Origin: JAVKBW01 sp964352715
GTDB lineage: Bacteria > Pseudomonadota > Alphaproteobacteria > UBA8366 > Aestuariispiraceae
Length of the DNA stretch: 64,000 nt
Direction: 5' to 3'
Assembly (NCBI GenBank): GCA_964352715.1
Contig: CAYGSU010000011.1
Span: 5,996-69,995 of the forward strand
Below are positions 43,265-52,945 of the stretch, one piece after another (the first letter of the stretch is position 1; every line of letters starts with the position of its first letter). A program made the translations under genes and the position numbers. The notes under the pieces are model-generated. The model worked only from the letters and a program-made list of their open reading frames with translations, was not told the DNA's origin and did no database searches.

Positions 43265-43738
43265 CTACGAATTGACGATCTTCCAAGACCCATCGGGCTG
43301 CCGGCATGCTGTACCGTAGGCTTCCTGCTCTTCTCCGCCGACATCAACGGTCTGGCGGTATTCGCGGCAATATTCGCCGGAAGATGCCTGATAGGTGTTC
43401 GTCGGCGTTACCGTGCCGGAATTCCCGGTATCCGGATTGCTCCATGTGGAGGTAGCACCGGTTTTTGTGTGCTCAAGGGATGCTTCGGTCGTCTGCGCCA
43501 TCTGCTGTTTGTCGACTTCGTCGAGACCGCGTCCGATTTCAGACCCGACAATCGCGCCGAGCAGCACACCCGCACCGGTTGCCCAGAGACGGCCGGAACC
43601 GCCACCGACCTGCGAGCCCAAAAGGCCACCCAGGACTGCGCCGCCCAGACCGCCAACCGTTTGTTTGGTTCCCTGCTGGGCACACGCGGATGCCATAAAC
43701 AGGACAACCACAACTGCGGCGATGTTTCTCAAGGTCAT
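43265..43738 (-). CDS. Glycine-zipper outer-membrane lipoprotein (17-kDa surface antigen type)
   Basis: A 157-residue lipoprotein. The signal peptide is VVVVLFMASAC, with the lipobox cysteine at about residue 19. It is followed by a glycine-zipper segment GGLGGAVLGGLLGSQVGGGS and GAIVGSEIGRGLD, then a small C-terminal domain (YCREYRQTVDVGG, CRQPDGSWK) seen in Rickettsia-17-kDa-type antigens. AAGGA lies at -8 or so. It probably sits in the outer membrane and helps its integrity. Confidence 0.85.
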   Translation of the reverse strand: MTLRNIAAVVVVLFMASACAQQGTKQTVGGLGGAVLGGLLGSQVGGGSGRLWATGAGVLLGAIVGSEIGRGLDEVDKQQMAQTTEASLEHTKTGATSTWSNPDTGNSGTVTPTNTYQASSGEYCREYRQTVDVGGEEQEAYGTACRQPDGSWKIVNS

Positions 43739-43925
43739 TCGATAGTCCTTTCAAACAGTTTAAAAATACTAAGATCATGCAGCCTTGCGAAGCAAGCCGT
43801 CGGTCTATACTTCCGTGAGGAAGCGGACACGTTTATTGACAATCACATAGAGAGCCTACCTGATTGTTTCAATGACGGTGATCACATGACCGGACGCAAC
43901 TATCACCTCGAATTGTGGCAATAGA

Positions 43926-44522
43926 ATGACCGATATTCTCGAACGATCCCCCTTCGATGTCTTTGCGGACTGGATGGAAGACGCAAAGAAATCGGAAGTA
44001 AACGACCCCAATGCCGTCGCTGTCGCAACAGCCGGAGCGGACGGGCAACCGGCTGTGCGCATGGTGTTGCTGAAGGATTACGATGAGCACGGTTTCGTCT
44101 TTTACACCAATCTGGAAAGCAACAAGGGGCGCGATCTGGCCGCGAATCCGAAAGCTGCCATGCTGTTTCACTGGAAAAGCCTGCGCCGACAGGTTCGCAT
44201 AGAAGGACCGGTATCGCCGGTCACGGCCGAGGAAGCCGACGCCTATTTCGCCAGCCGGGCCCGCGGCAGCCAGATCGGCGCCTGGGCAAGCCAGCAATCC
44301 CGGCCAATGGCGGGCCGGTTCGACCTCGAAAAACGGATCGCCACAACCACCGCCAAATACGGACTTGGCGCCGTGCCCCGACCGCCGCACTGGTCGGGTT
44401 TCAGGGTTGCGCCGGTTCGCATTGAATTCTGGCAGGACGGCGCTTTCCGCCTGCATGACCGGTGGATATTTCGGCGCACGGATGCCAGCCAGGATTGGAT
44501 AACAGAACGGCTGTTCCCGTGA
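43926..44522 (+). CDS. pdxH: Pyridoxamine 5'-phosphate oxidase
   Basis: A 198-residue FMN-dependent PNPOx that makes pyridoxal 5'-phosphate from PNP/PMP. Motifs: VRMVLLKDYDEHGFVFYTN, LFHWKSLRRQVRIEG, ASQQSRPM and the C-terminal WIFRR region. The last codons overlap the GTG start of the cation-diffusion facilitator (GTGA). A PLP supply fits the several PLP enzymes in this window (ALA synthase, aminotransferase). Confidence 0.94.
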   Translation: MTDILERSPFDVFADWMEDAKKSEVNDPNAVAVATAGADGQPAVRMVLLKDYDEHGFVFYTNLESNKGRDLAANPKAAMLFHWKSLRRQVRIEGPVSPVTAEEADAYFASRARGSQIGAWASQQSRPMAGRFDLEKRIATTTAKYGLGAVPRPPHWSGFRVAPVRIEFWQDGAFRLHDRWIFRRTDASQDWITERLFP

Positions 44523-45481
44523 CGGAAACGAAAGACCCGAAAATCAGCACCGCTGTGGATTCGGTCAGCGTGCTGACCGGCGTGAGTAACGCAGCCGGCC
44601 ACCGCCTCGCACGCCGCGCAACATACGCATCGGTGTTTGTCGCTTCGTTGCTGATTATCGTGAAAATGGGCGCCTGGGCAGAAACCGGTTCGGTATCGAT
44701 CCTTTCAAGCCTTGTCGACAGCCTGCTGGATGCCTTCGCCTCGATCGTCACCCTGTTTGCGGTTCACCATTCGCTGACGCCGGCCGACAAGGAACACAGG
44801 TTTGGTCACGGTGCGGCAGAGCCGCTGGCGGCCCTGGCCCAGTCAGCCTTCATCACCGGGTCATCCATTCTGCTGCTGGTGCAGGCCGGCGAGCGGCTGC
44901 TGAACCCGCGGGAAGTGCAATCAACCGGGCTCGGCGTTGCGGTCATGGTGTTTTCGATTGTGGCGACGCTGTTCCTGGTCGCCTTTCAGACCTATGTCAT
45001 CCGCAAATCCGCCAGCCTTGCGATCAGGGCAGACAGCGTACACTACAAGGGCGACCTTCTGGCAAATATCGGGGTCATCTGCGCCATTCTGCTTACCGAT
45101 CTGATGGGGTGGGTCTATGCCGATCCGATTTTCGGTCTCGGCATTGCCATTTTCCTGATCTGGTCAGCAAAGTCCGTTGCGGCTGAAGCCTATGACATGC
45201 TGATGGACCGCGAATTGCCCGATGAGGAACGGAACCGGATCAAGGAAATCGCCCTCTGGCATTCTGACGTTCTAAGCATACATGATCTGAGGACGCGTCG
45301 GTCTGGCCCCTACCGCTTCATCCAGATGCATCTTGAATTCAACGGTCAGCTATCGTTGAACAGAACACATGCTGTCGCCGATGCCGTCGAACAGCAAATC
45401 ATGTCGGAATTCTCCGGAGCGCAGGTTATCGTTCACCAGGATCCCGGCACACCGAACAAGGGAACCGAGCATGAGCAATGA
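44519..45481 (+). CDS. Cation diffusion facilitator family transporter (FieF-like)
   Basis: A 320-residue CDF divalent-metal exporter with about six TM helices. Metal-site residues: SLVDSLLDAFAS (helix II, Asp-x3-Asp), HRFGHGAAEPLAA (His-rich loop) and AIRADSVHYKGDLLANIG (helix V, Asp-His-x3-Asp type). A cytoplasmic C-terminal domain follows (residues about 210-320). It starts with GTG at 44519, overlapping the pdxH stop; the longer frame to 44462 would overlap pdxH coding. FieF-type members export Fe, Zn or Cd; the metal is not determined. Confidence 0.88.
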   Translation: MTETKDPKISTAVDSVSVLTGVSNAAGHRLARRATYASVFVASLLIIVKMGAWAETGSVSILSSLVDSLLDAFASIVTLFAVHHSLTPADKEHRFGHGAAEPLAALAQSAFITGSSILLLVQAGERLLNPREVQSTGLGVAVMVFSIVATLFLVAFQTYVIRKSASLAIRADSVHYKGDLLANIGVICAILLTDLMGWVYADPIFGLGIAIFLIWSAKSVAAEAYDMLMDRELPDEERNRIKEIALWHSDVLSIHDLRTRRSGPYRFIQMHLEFNGQLSLNRTHAVADAVEQQIMSEFSGAQVIVHQDPGTPNKGTEHEQ

Positions 45482-46235
45482 CAAGACAGAGCAGTCGAAA
45501 ACCCTGGTGCTGACAGGCGCCAGCCGGGGGATCGGCCATGCCACGGTCAAGCGGTTCTCGAAGGAAGGCTGGCGCATCATTTCCTGTTCGCGCGACGCCA
45601 TTCCCGATGCCTGCAAGGCGGATCAGAACTGGGCCAAACATTTTTGCGTTGATCTTGCGGTACCGGAAGAGACCGAAGCCTTCATTACGGATGTCCTTGC
45701 CTTCCTGGACGGCGCGCCGCTGCATGCCCTTGTCAACAACGCCGCGGTATCACCGAAAACCGCCTTCAAGGAACGGCTGGGCTGCCTGAACGGTGACATG
45801 TCATCCTGGCGCAAGGTGTTCGAGCTGAACCTGTTTGCGCCGCTGGTGCTGAGCCGCGGTCTCGCCCCCGCCCTGACAAAGGGATCGAAAGCCGGTGGTG
45901 CCGCGATCGTCAACATCACCTCAATTGCCGGCCACTCGGTTCATCCGTTCGCCGGTTCGGCTTATTCAACGTCGAAGGCGGCTCTTTCCGGCCTGACACG
46001 GGAAATGGCAGAGGAGTTCGCCGAAATCGGCGTTCGGGTGAATGCCGTCGCGCCGGGCGAGATAGAGACAGAAATGATCAGTCAGGACTACGAGCCGCTT
46101 ATTACCCGCATTCCGCTGCAACGCATGGGCACGACGGATGAAGTCGCCGCAACGATATTCCAGCTTTGCAGCAGCGATTTTTCGTATGTCACGGGAACCG
46201 AGATTTTCGTAACCGGCGGCCAGCACGTTTACTAG
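45471..46235 (+). CDS. Short-chain dehydrogenase/reductase
   Basis: A 254-residue classical SDR. TGASRGIGHATVKRFSKEGW is the NAD(P) loop, VNNAAV the NNAG-type motif, then NITSIAG, and YSTSKAAL the catalytic Tyr-x3-Lys. The start lies inside the end of the CDF gene (11-base overlap) with a GGAACC-type upstream region. The substrate is unknown. Confidence 0.9.
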   Translation: MSNDKTEQSKTLVLTGASRGIGHATVKRFSKEGWRIISCSRDAIPDACKADQNWAKHFCVDLAVPEETEAFITDVLAFLDGAPLHALVNNAAVSPKTAFKERLGCLNGDMSSWRKVFELNLFAPLVLSRGLAPALTKGSKAGGAAIVNITSIAGHSVHPFAGSAYSTSKAALSGLTREMAEEFAEIGVRVNAVAPGEIETEMISQDYEPLITRIPLQRMGTTDEVAATIFQLCSSDFSYVTGTEIFVTGGQHVY

Positions 46236-46256
46236 GCGACGCGGCGACAACCGTGC

Positions 46257-46811
46257 TTAGCCATCGAGCTTGTTCAGCAGCCGGGACAACCAGTCGCGTC
46301 GTGATTCAGCTTGCGCAATTTCCAGGGCGATCCATTCTTCCAGAAAGACACTGCCTGTCGACGCCTTGCCTTCCTGGCTTTGCAGATCGCGAAGCCGGGC
46401 GAGTTCCGATTGCGTAAGGTCCAGCAGCAGGTCGAGCTGGTCGATCTTGTCTTCCTGATCAAGGTGATCGAGATACCGAAGCTTCAGGGCCAATGCGAGT
46501 TTCTGGGTATCGTTCATCGGCGCACGCAGCCGCGCCTGCATCAGCGACAGAAAAGCCTCACGACCCTCCTTCGAAAGACGCATGTCCGCGTCATCCTGCA
46601 TCCCCTTACCGCTTACCGGTTCGATAAGTCCTTCGATGCGGAGCACTTCAAGCGACGATCCAAGGAGGTCTAGCGAGGGACCGACAATCCGCTCCACGAA
46701 GCTGCGCACATTGGTCGCCAGATCGGAATAGGGAATATCGCCATCCGAAAGGGCGCCGAGCACGGCGAGCCGGATGGTTTCAGCAGGCGTCAGGGATTTA
46801 TCGCGAAACAT
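46257..46811 (-). CDS. Possible PadR-like winged-helix regulator
   Basis: A 184-residue protein. The N-terminal 90 residues look like a winged helix of the PadR type (ETIRLAVLGALSDGDIPYSD, then a helix and a hairpin). The C-terminal half is a leucine-rich coiled coil (KIDQLDLLLDLTQSELARLR) ending in a helix pair (LEEWIALEIAQAESRRDWLS), as in PadR's dimer arm. No DNA target is apparent. It is convergent with the SDR and lies downstream of the Pot-type transporter genes. Assignment is tentative. Confidence 0.55.
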   Translation of the reverse strand: MFRDKSLTPAETIRLAVLGALSDGDIPYSDLATNVRSFVERIVGPSLDLLGSSLEVLRIEGLIEPVSGKGMQDDADMRLSKEGREAFLSLMQARLRAPMNDTQKLALALKLRYLDHLDQEDKIDQLDLLLDLTQSELARLRDLQSQEGKASTGSVFLEEWIALEIAQAESRRDWLSRLLNKLDG

Positions 46812-46890
46812 ACAGTTACAGACCGTCCTGAAAAAACACTGGACCGGTTATATGGCGATGCGCGCAAATCGTAACAAGCTGAATTTTCGA

Positions 46891-47742
46891 TCAGCCCGGC
46901 GACAGCCCCCGTAACCTTTCGTTGCGGCGACGCAGCCATTCCAGCGTCAGCAACATCAGCACCGAGATGCAGATCAGAATTGTCGCCACAGCCAGAATTG
47001 TCGGACTGATCTGTTCGCGAATGCCCGAGAACATCGCCCATGGAATGGTCCGCTGTTCAACCGACCCGACAAACAGCACCACCACCACTTCGTCGAAAGA
47101 CGTGATGAAGGCGAACAGCCCGCCGGAAATAACACCGGGAAGAATCAACGGTACGATGATGCGGAAGAACGTTGTTGTCGGGTTGGCACCCAGATTCTGC
47201 GCGGCACGGATCAACGAACGGTCGAAGCCGACCATTGTGGCGGTAACCGTAATCACAACGAACGGCGTACCGAGCACGGCATGCGCCAGGATCACCCCGA
47301 TATGGGTAGACGCCAGACCGATACGTGAATAGAAAAAATACATTCCCGCCGCGGAAATGATCAGCGGCACGATCATCGGCGAAATCAGCAGCGCCATCCA
47401 GGCAGACCGATACGGCATTTCCGGCCGCGACAGGCCAAGTGCCGCCAGCGTGCCAAGGAAAGTCGAGATAATCGTCGCGAAGATAGCGATGATGAAGCTG
47501 TTCTTCACCGCCTGCTGCCACGACGTATCGTTCCAGAAATCCTCATACCAGCGCAAACTGTAGCCGGCCGGATCGAAGGACAGCATTTCCGGCGTAAAGG
47601 TGAAGTACGGCTCGGCATTGAAGCTGAGCGGCAGGATCACGAAAATCGGGCCGATCAGGAAGACAAATATCGCCCCGCAGATAATCCTGAACGTGTAGTA
47701 CCAGGTTTTTTCCAGCGGGCTCGCATAGGCAGGTAACGCCAT
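46891..47742 (-). CDS. Pot-type ABC transporter permease (PotC-like)
   Basis: A 283-residue inner-membrane permease of the spermidine/putrescine-type importer. It has six TM helices and the permease EAA loop around SLIRAAQNLGANPTTTFFRI. It ends the operon, 13 bases after the PotB-like gene, with GAGGAGG at its start. With the PotB-like partner it forms the channel for the solute delivered by the PotD-like protein. Confidence 0.9.
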   Translation of the reverse strand: MALPAYASPLEKTWYYTFRIICGAIFVFLIGPIFVILPLSFNAEPYFTFTPEMLSFDPAGYSLRWYEDFWNDTSWQQAVKNSFIIAIFATIISTFLGTLAALGLSRPEMPYRSAWMALLISPMIVPLIISAAGMYFFYSRIGLASTHIGVILAHAVLGTPFVVITVTATMVGFDRSLIRAAQNLGANPTTTFFRIIVPLILPGVISGGLFAFITSFDEVVVVLFVGSVEQRTIPWAMFSGIREQISPTILAVATILICISVLMLLTLEWLRRRNERLRGLSPG

Positions 47743-47755
47743 CTTCGTATCCTCC

Positions 47756-49024
47756 TCAGCCGAGCTTCATGTTGTTGATGCCGACGATCTTGTCGTAAAG
47801 CGCGTACATGACCAGCACCAGAGCCAGCAGGATGACCCCCAGCGCCGCCGCGAGACCCCAGTTCAGGGTGACGCTGATATGGTCGGCGATGAAGTTCGAG
47901 ATCAACGTGCCCGACTGGCCGCCGACAAGGGCCGGCGTGATGTAGTAGCCGATCGCCAGAATGAACACGAGAATGCCGCCCGCGCCCACGCCGGCCACGG
48001 TGTTCGGCATATAGACCCTGATGAACGCCAGCGCCGGGTTCGCGCCCATCGACCGCGCCGCCCGCATGTAGCTGGGCGGAATGGTCTTCATCACCGAATA
48101 CAGCGGCAGGATCATGAACGGCAGCAAGATATGCGTCATCGCCACGATGGTGCCGATCTTGTTGTGAATCAGCTGAACGCGCCCGTCATCTGACAGCATG
48201 CCGATCGCCACCATCAGGTCGTTCAGAACGCCTTCGGTTTGCAGCAACGCGATCCATGACGTTGTTCGCACCAGCAACGAGGTCCAGAACGGCAGCAGCA
48301 CGAGAATCATCAGCAGGTTGCCTGTCCGCATCGGCAATGTCGCCATCAGGTAGGCGACAGGGTAACCGAGCAGGACACAGATAAAGGTAATCAGCGCGCT
48401 AAGTACGAGCGTGCGGATAAACAGATCGACATAAATCTGCCTGTTCTCGGGCTGGAATTCGATATCGCCCGACGCGTTGAATTTCATATCCACGGCGGCG
48501 AGGAAATACGATGCGGTATAGGTCGAACTTTCCCGCTCAAGCAAGATCCAGGTTTCGACAGCGCCCCAGTCCTTGTCAGCCTTGATCAACTGATCCTTGA
48601 AGGGCGGTTCCGTTATTCTTTTCGCCTTGCGGCCGGTGCTTCGGAACATGCTGGACATGCCGGGCTGGTCGTAGTTGAGGCGCCGCGCCATCGATCCGAG
48701 CGTCTTTTCCTCATAGGCGAGCTGAATATCCTCAACGGCTGCCTTGTAGACCTCTTCGGACGGTAAATCGCCGGAGGTCGGATCCCAGGAATCCAGGGCT
48801 TCCGCCGTTTTCGGCATAACTTCCTGAACAATCGAGTTTTCCACGCTGCGAAACAGCATGTCGAAAATCGGAAAAACAAAGGCAATGGTAATAAAAGCGA
48901 GCAACGGTGATACCAGCAGAAACGCCCGGAACTTGCTCCGTCGCTGCGCCCGTTGGAGGCTTACCTTCAACGGAATGCCGTCTGCGGTCGTCATCGCCGA
49001 GGAATTGGCTGTCGTATCAGTCAT
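47756..49024 (-). CDS. Pot-type ABC transporter permease (PotB-like) with a large periplasmic insert
   Basis: A 422-residue permease. After the first TM helix (about residues 35-58) there is a soluble, charged stretch to about residue 195, longer than in E. coli PotB (about 285 residues in all); then five TM helices and the loop YMRAARSMGANPALAFIRVY. This longer form is common in alphaproteobacterial polyamine/opine-type importers. It starts 113 bases after the binding-protein gene with GAGAGG upstream. Confidence 0.88.
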   Translation of the reverse strand: MTDTTANSSAMTTADGIPLKVSLQRAQRRSKFRAFLLVSPLLAFITIAFVFPIFDMLFRSVENSIVQEVMPKTAEALDSWDPTSGDLPSEEVYKAAVEDIQLAYEEKTLGSMARRLNYDQPGMSSMFRSTGRKAKRITEPPFKDQLIKADKDWGAVETWILLERESSTYTASYFLAAVDMKFNASGDIEFQPENRQIYVDLFIRTLVLSALITFICVLLGYPVAYLMATLPMRTGNLLMILVLLPFWTSLLVRTTSWIALLQTEGVLNDLMVAIGMLSDDGRVQLIHNKIGTIVAMTHILLPFMILPLYSVMKTIPPSYMRAARSMGANPALAFIRVYMPNTVAGVGAGGILVFILAIGYYITPALVGGQSGTLISNFIADHISVTLNWGLAAALGVILLALVLVMYALYDKIVGINNMKLG

Positions 49025-49136
49025 GGCTGCCTCTCAGGACTGTCGCCGTGTCGCTATCGGATACACAAGCAAATATTCTTGGTCAGATCGCCTCGGGGGT
49101 GGGTAAGACGCCCACCCCCTTGGCAAACTGATCAGC

Positions 49137-50246
49137 TTAGTTGGCGAGCCATGCGTTGAAGCGCTCGTCCATTTCGGCTGTGTGGTCAGCCCACCATACG
49201 TAATCGAACTGGAACGTATTGCCGGCATTGGCCGGATCCGTCGGCATATGCGGCTTCATGTCGATACCGAGTTCGGCATGATTGCCAACCAGCGGCGCCG
49301 AGGAATAACGGGCCGGGCCGTAGGAGATGTATGCGGCCTGATCAGCAAGACGCTGCGTATCCGTTGCGAAGTAGATGTACTTCTTGATCTCTTCCATTTT
49401 CGGATGGTCTTTCGGGATAACCCAGCCATCCAGATCAAAGATCTGACGGTCCCACATCATCGCAATCGGCTGACTTTCAACGGCGATCGCATTGAACAGG
49501 CGACCGTTATAGGCCGACGCCATCACAACTTCGCCATCGGCGAGAAGCTGCGGCGGCTGTGCGCCCTTGGTCCACCAGACGACCTGGTCCTTGATCGTAT
49601 CGAGTTTGGCGAATGCACGGGCAATGCCTTCCTCAGTCGACAGCGTGTCATAGATCTCGTCTTCCGGAACGCCATCGGCCAGCAGAGCCCATTCCAGATT
49701 GTTGAACGGACGCTTCTGCAGCGACCGCTTGCCCGGGAACTTTTCCAGGTCGAACACATCCGCAATGGTCGACGGGGCGTCGCCACCGAATGCATCTGTC
49801 CGATAGCCGAACGTATTTGAGTACACGATCTGCGGGATGAAGCAGTTCGTATCGCCCACTGTCAGCGTACCGGCAAAGAAGTCTTCCGAAGCAGGCGTGC
49901 CGTCCGGCGCAGGCGCAAGCCATTCGTCCGGATCGATTTCCTCGAGCAGGCCTTCATCGCAGGCCGTGATCGCATCACTGGCGATCATGTCGATGATATC
50001 CCAGGTCAGGTTCCCGGTTTCCATCTGCGCCCGCAGCTTGGACATGCCCTCGGCCGCGGAATCATCGTTGATGATCGTCACGTCCGGATTAGCCGCCATA
50101 TACGGGTCATGATAGGCCTTCTGCTGACTTGCGGTGTAAGCACCGCCCCATGAAATGATCGTCAGCGTCGTTTCGGCCTGCGCAGCGCCGGCGGCAGCCA
50201 CCGCAAGCCCCATCGCAACCGTAGTCGAACGAAGTAAGAGTTTCAT
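49137..50246 (-). CDS. Pot-type periplasmic substrate-binding protein (PotD-like)
   Basis: A 369-residue binding protein with signal peptide MKLLLRSTTVAMGLAVAAAG ending near AQAE. The mature start LTIISWGGAYTASQQKAYHD is typical of extracellular solute-binding family 1/PotD proteins. The ligand may be spermidine, putrescine or a related amine or amino acid; pocket residues cannot be judged here. AGGGAGA precedes ATG 50246. About 108 bases separate it from the ATPase gene, with a small inverted repeat between. Confidence 0.88.
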   Translation of the reverse strand: MKLLLRSTTVAMGLAVAAAGAAQAETTLTIISWGGAYTASQQKAYHDPYMAANPDVTIINDDSAAEGMSKLRAQMETGNLTWDIIDMIASDAITACDEGLLEEIDPDEWLAPAPDGTPASEDFFAGTLTVGDTNCFIPQIVYSNTFGYRTDAFGGDAPSTIADVFDLEKFPGKRSLQKRPFNNLEWALLADGVPEDEIYDTLSTEEGIARAFAKLDTIKDQVVWWTKGAQPPQLLADGEVVMASAYNGRLFNAIAVESQPIAMMWDRQIFDLDGWVIPKDHPKMEEIKKYIYFATDTQRLADQAAYISYGPARYSSAPLVGNHAELGIDMKPHMPTDPANAGNTFQFDYVWWADHTAEMDERFNAWLAN

Positions 50247-50301
50247 TTTTATCTCCCTGTTTACCTAAAGCAGCGGAACATCCGCGGCTTTCTCAACACC
50301 C

Positions 50302-50329
50302 GTATCCACAATACTCGAACAGTGGATAC
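50302..50329. promoter_or_regulatory. 8-bp perfect inverted repeat between transporter genes
   Basis: GTATCCAC at 50302-50309 and GTGGATAC at 50322-50329 with a 12-base spacer. It lies between the ATPase gene and the binding-protein gene. It could be an mRNA hairpin that adjusts the higher expression usual for binding proteins, or an operator. No U-run follows. Confidence 0.4.
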
Positions 50330-50355
50330 GAACTCGTAACCGACCGAAGTCAGTC

Positions 50356-51474
50356 TTATGCCGGTGCATCCCCGCCCGAAGAGGCATCGAGAGCGCGGCA
50401 ATCCTCACTCGCCCAGCCAAGTCTGACTTCCTCGCCTACATCGAGGACGACATGGCCGTGAGCGTTCGGAACCTTGACGATAAAATCGTCATTTCCGGCA
50501 ACCTCGATCCGGGTACGGATGTGGTCGCCAAGATAAATCTTCTCCAGGCATTTGCCTTTCAGCACATTGTCCGCCGCCCCGTCAGTGGACATCAGCGATA
50601 CCCGCTCGGGCCTGAGCGACAGTGTTGTCCGGCTGCCAACGCCTTCGATATTGATGGCCATGGCGTCAACCATGCCGCCGCCATTGTCCAGTTCGACAGA
50701 GCACCTGTCGCCCTTCACTTCCTTAACCGTGCCATAGAGCCGGTTGTTCTCGCCAATGAAGTAGGCAACGAAGGCGTTAACCGGCCGTTCATACAGTTCG
50801 TCGGGCGGTGCAAGCTGCTGAATAATTCCGTCATCGAACACCGCGACGCGGTTCGACATCGTCAGCGCCTCGGACTGGTCGTGCGTCACATAGCAGACGG
50901 ACACGCCGAGAGTTTCGTGAATGTGCTTGATTTCATACTGCATCTCTTCACGCAGGTTCTTGTCGAGCGCGCCGAGAGGCTCGTCCATCAGAACCAGATC
51001 GGGTTCAAAGACAAGTGCGCGCGCAACCGCAACGCGCTGCTGCTGGCCGCCTGACAGCTGCGCCGGCCGCCGCCCGCCGAATTGCGGCAGCCGCACCATT
51101 TCAAGCGCCCGGTTAACCTTCTTCTCGATATCCGCCTTCGGCAACTTTCTGACCTCAAGCGGAAAGGCGAGATTTTCAGCAACCGACATGTGCGGGAACA
51201 GGGCGTAGTTCTGGAACACCATGCCGATGCCGCGCTTGTGCGGCGGCACGTTGTTGATCGGCTGGTCGTTGAGATAAATTTCTCCGTGAGTTGCCGGCTC
51301 GAACCCGGCCAGCATCATCAGACAGGTCGTTTTGCCCGACCCTGACGGCCCCAGCATCGTCAGGAATTCGCCTCTTTCGATGTTCAAGTTGAGATCTTTG
51401 ACGACCAGTTGTTCGCCGTCATAGCTCTTTTGAACGTTCTCGAACCGGACAATACTATCCGATGAAGATGACAT
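50356..51474 (-). CDS. Pot-type ABC transporter ATPase (PotA-like)
   Basis: A 372-residue ATPase. Walker A is GPSGSGKT, the Q-loop VFQNYALFPHM, the signature LSGGQQQRVAVARAL, Walker B LVLMDEPLGALD and the switch His in YVTHDQSEAL. The C-terminal TOBE domain (about residues 280-355) is regulatory. The start at 51474 has GGGGGAG upstream; the longer frame to 51501 is less likely. First gene of the importer operon. Confidence 0.93.
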   Translation of the reverse strand: MSSSSDSIVRFENVQKSYDGEQLVVKDLNLNIERGEFLTMLGPSGSGKTTCLMMLAGFEPATHGEIYLNDQPINNVPPHKRGIGMVFQNYALFPHMSVAENLAFPLEVRKLPKADIEKKVNRALEMVRLPQFGGRRPAQLSGGQQQRVAVARALVFEPDLVLMDEPLGALDKNLREEMQYEIKHIHETLGVSVCYVTHDQSEALTMSNRVAVFDDGIIQQLAPPDELYERPVNAFVAYFIGENNRLYGTVKEVKGDRCSVELDNGGGMVDAMAINIEGVGSRTTLSLRPERVSLMSTDGAADNVLKGKCLEKIYLGDHIRTRIEVAGNDDFIVKVPNAHGHVVLDVGEEVRLGWASEDCRALDASSGGDAPA

Positions 51475-51683
51475 ATTCAGTGCTCCCCCATTACCGACCA
51501 CACAGCATGCAAACGCACGCGAATGAACATGTCGGGAAATTCCTCCCGCCCAACCGGTTCATTCTGTAATTCGACATTTCGAGCCAATGACCCGCCTGTC
51601 TGCCCTGTTGCATTTGTTATCACCGCTATTAACTGCGGCAATTATTTCTTAACAATAAGGCTAACGCGGTTGATCCGCTTTAG

Positions 51684-51709
51684 AAAGAGTAAAATGAAAT
51701 TTACTCTTT
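51684..51709 (-). terminator. AT-rich hairpin downstream of hemA
   Basis: AAAGAGTAAA at 51684-51693 and TTTACTCTTT at 51700-51709 form a perfect 10-bp stem with a six-base loop. It lies 19 bases after the hemA stop on the minus strand and about 210 bases before the importer operon. It may be a weak terminator of the aminotransferase-hemA unit or an operator for the importer. Confidence 0.45.
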
Positions 51710-51727
51710 TCGTGCAAAATCAGTGTG

Positions 51728-52942
51728 TTATGCCGCTTTTTGTAATTCCAGCGAGATCCATACTTCGGTCAGGGCGCTGACAAGGCGTTCGATAGCCTCG
51801 TCTGTATGGTAGGGAGAAGGCGTCAGTCGCAGCCGCTCGGTGCCTTGCGGCACGGTGGGATAATTGATCGGTTGCACATAGATTCCAAAGCGGTCCATCA
51901 GCATATCGGTGGCGGCCCTGCATTTCACCGGTTCGCCGACAAGCACCGGAACGATATGCGTGACCGACGGCATGACCGGCAGGCCGGCCTCTTTCAGCCG
52001 GCGTTTCAGTCGCGCTGCGCGGTCCTGGTGCCGAACCCGCATTTCCGGCGAATCCCGCACGATCTCGACGCTTTTCAGCGCACCGGCCGCAACGGCGGGT
52101 GGCAATGCTGTCGTAAAAATGAAGCCATTCCCGAAGGATCGGACAAAATCGACCATCACGGCTTTGCCGGCAATGTATCCGCCAATGACGCCAAAGGCCT
52201 TGGCCAAAGTACCCTGAACGATATCAACCCGATCAACGACATTGTCCCGCTCAGAAACGCCTGCGCCATGATCGCCGTACATACCGACGGCATGCACTTC
52301 ATCCAGGAAACTGAGCGCCCCATGCTTTTCACAGACGTCGAGAATCTCGGCGATCGGCGCAATATCTCCATCCATCGAATAGACGGATTCGAAAGCCACA
52401 ATCTTCGCAGCCGCAGGATCGTCCTGCGACAGCAGCCGGTCCAGATCTTCCGGATCGTTATGCTTCCATATCTGTTTGCGTGCTTTCGACTGCCTCATTC
52501 CTTCAATCATGGAATTGTGGTTGAGGGAATCGGAATAGATGGTGCAGCCTGGTAGTCTCGCCCCCAGCGTCGCAAGCGTCGCAAGATTGGCGACATAACC
52601 GGAGGTAAACAGAAGCGCTCTTTCCTTCTGGTGCAGCGACGCCAGCGCATTTTCAAGCAGTACATGCAAATGGTTCGTGCCGGAAATATTCCGGGTGCCG
52701 CCAGCGCCCGCGCCATGCGTTTCAATCGCCTGAACCATCGCGGCCAGGACATCGGGATGCTGCCCCATGCCAAGATAGTCGTTGGAGCACCAGACGGTTA
52801 CATCTTCGACTTTGCCCTGGTCGTCGTAACGGCGGGCTGAAGGAAACTTGCCGGCGCAGCGTTCAAGTTCTGCAAAAACGCGGTAATTGCCCGCAGCTTT
52901 CAGATCTTTCAGCTTCTGGTCAAAAAAGGCGTCGTAATTCAT
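51728..52942 (-). CDS. hemA: 5-aminolevulinate synthase (C4 pathway)
   Basis: A 404-residue PLP enzyme that joins glycine and succinyl-CoA to give 5-aminolevulinate, the first step of tetrapyrrole synthesis in Alphaproteobacteria. Seen: CSNDYLGMGQHPDVL, GTRNISGTNHLHV, DEVHAVGMYGDHGAG and the PLP lysine in GTLAKAFGVIGGY. GGGTGAGG precedes ATG 52942. It starts three bases after the stop of the aminotransferase gene and is probably co-transcribed with it, an unusual partner. Confidence 0.94.
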   Translation of the reverse strand: MNYDAFFDQKLKDLKAAGNYRVFAELERCAGKFPSARRYDDQGKVEDVTVWCSNDYLGMGQHPDVLAAMVQAIETHGAGAGGTRNISGTNHLHVLLENALASLHQKERALLFTSGYVANLATLATLGARLPGCTIYSDSLNHNSMIEGMRQSKARKQIWKHNDPEDLDRLLSQDDPAAAKIVAFESVYSMDGDIAPIAEILDVCEKHGALSFLDEVHAVGMYGDHGAGVSERDNVVDRVDIVQGTLAKAFGVIGGYIAGKAVMVDFVRSFGNGFIFTTALPPAVAAGALKSVEIVRDSPEMRVRHQDRAARLKRRLKEAGLPVMPSVTHIVPVLVGEPVKCRAATDMLMDRFGIYVQPINYPTVPQGTERLRLTPSPYHTDEAIERLVSALTEVWISLELQKAA

Positions 52943-52945
52943 GCC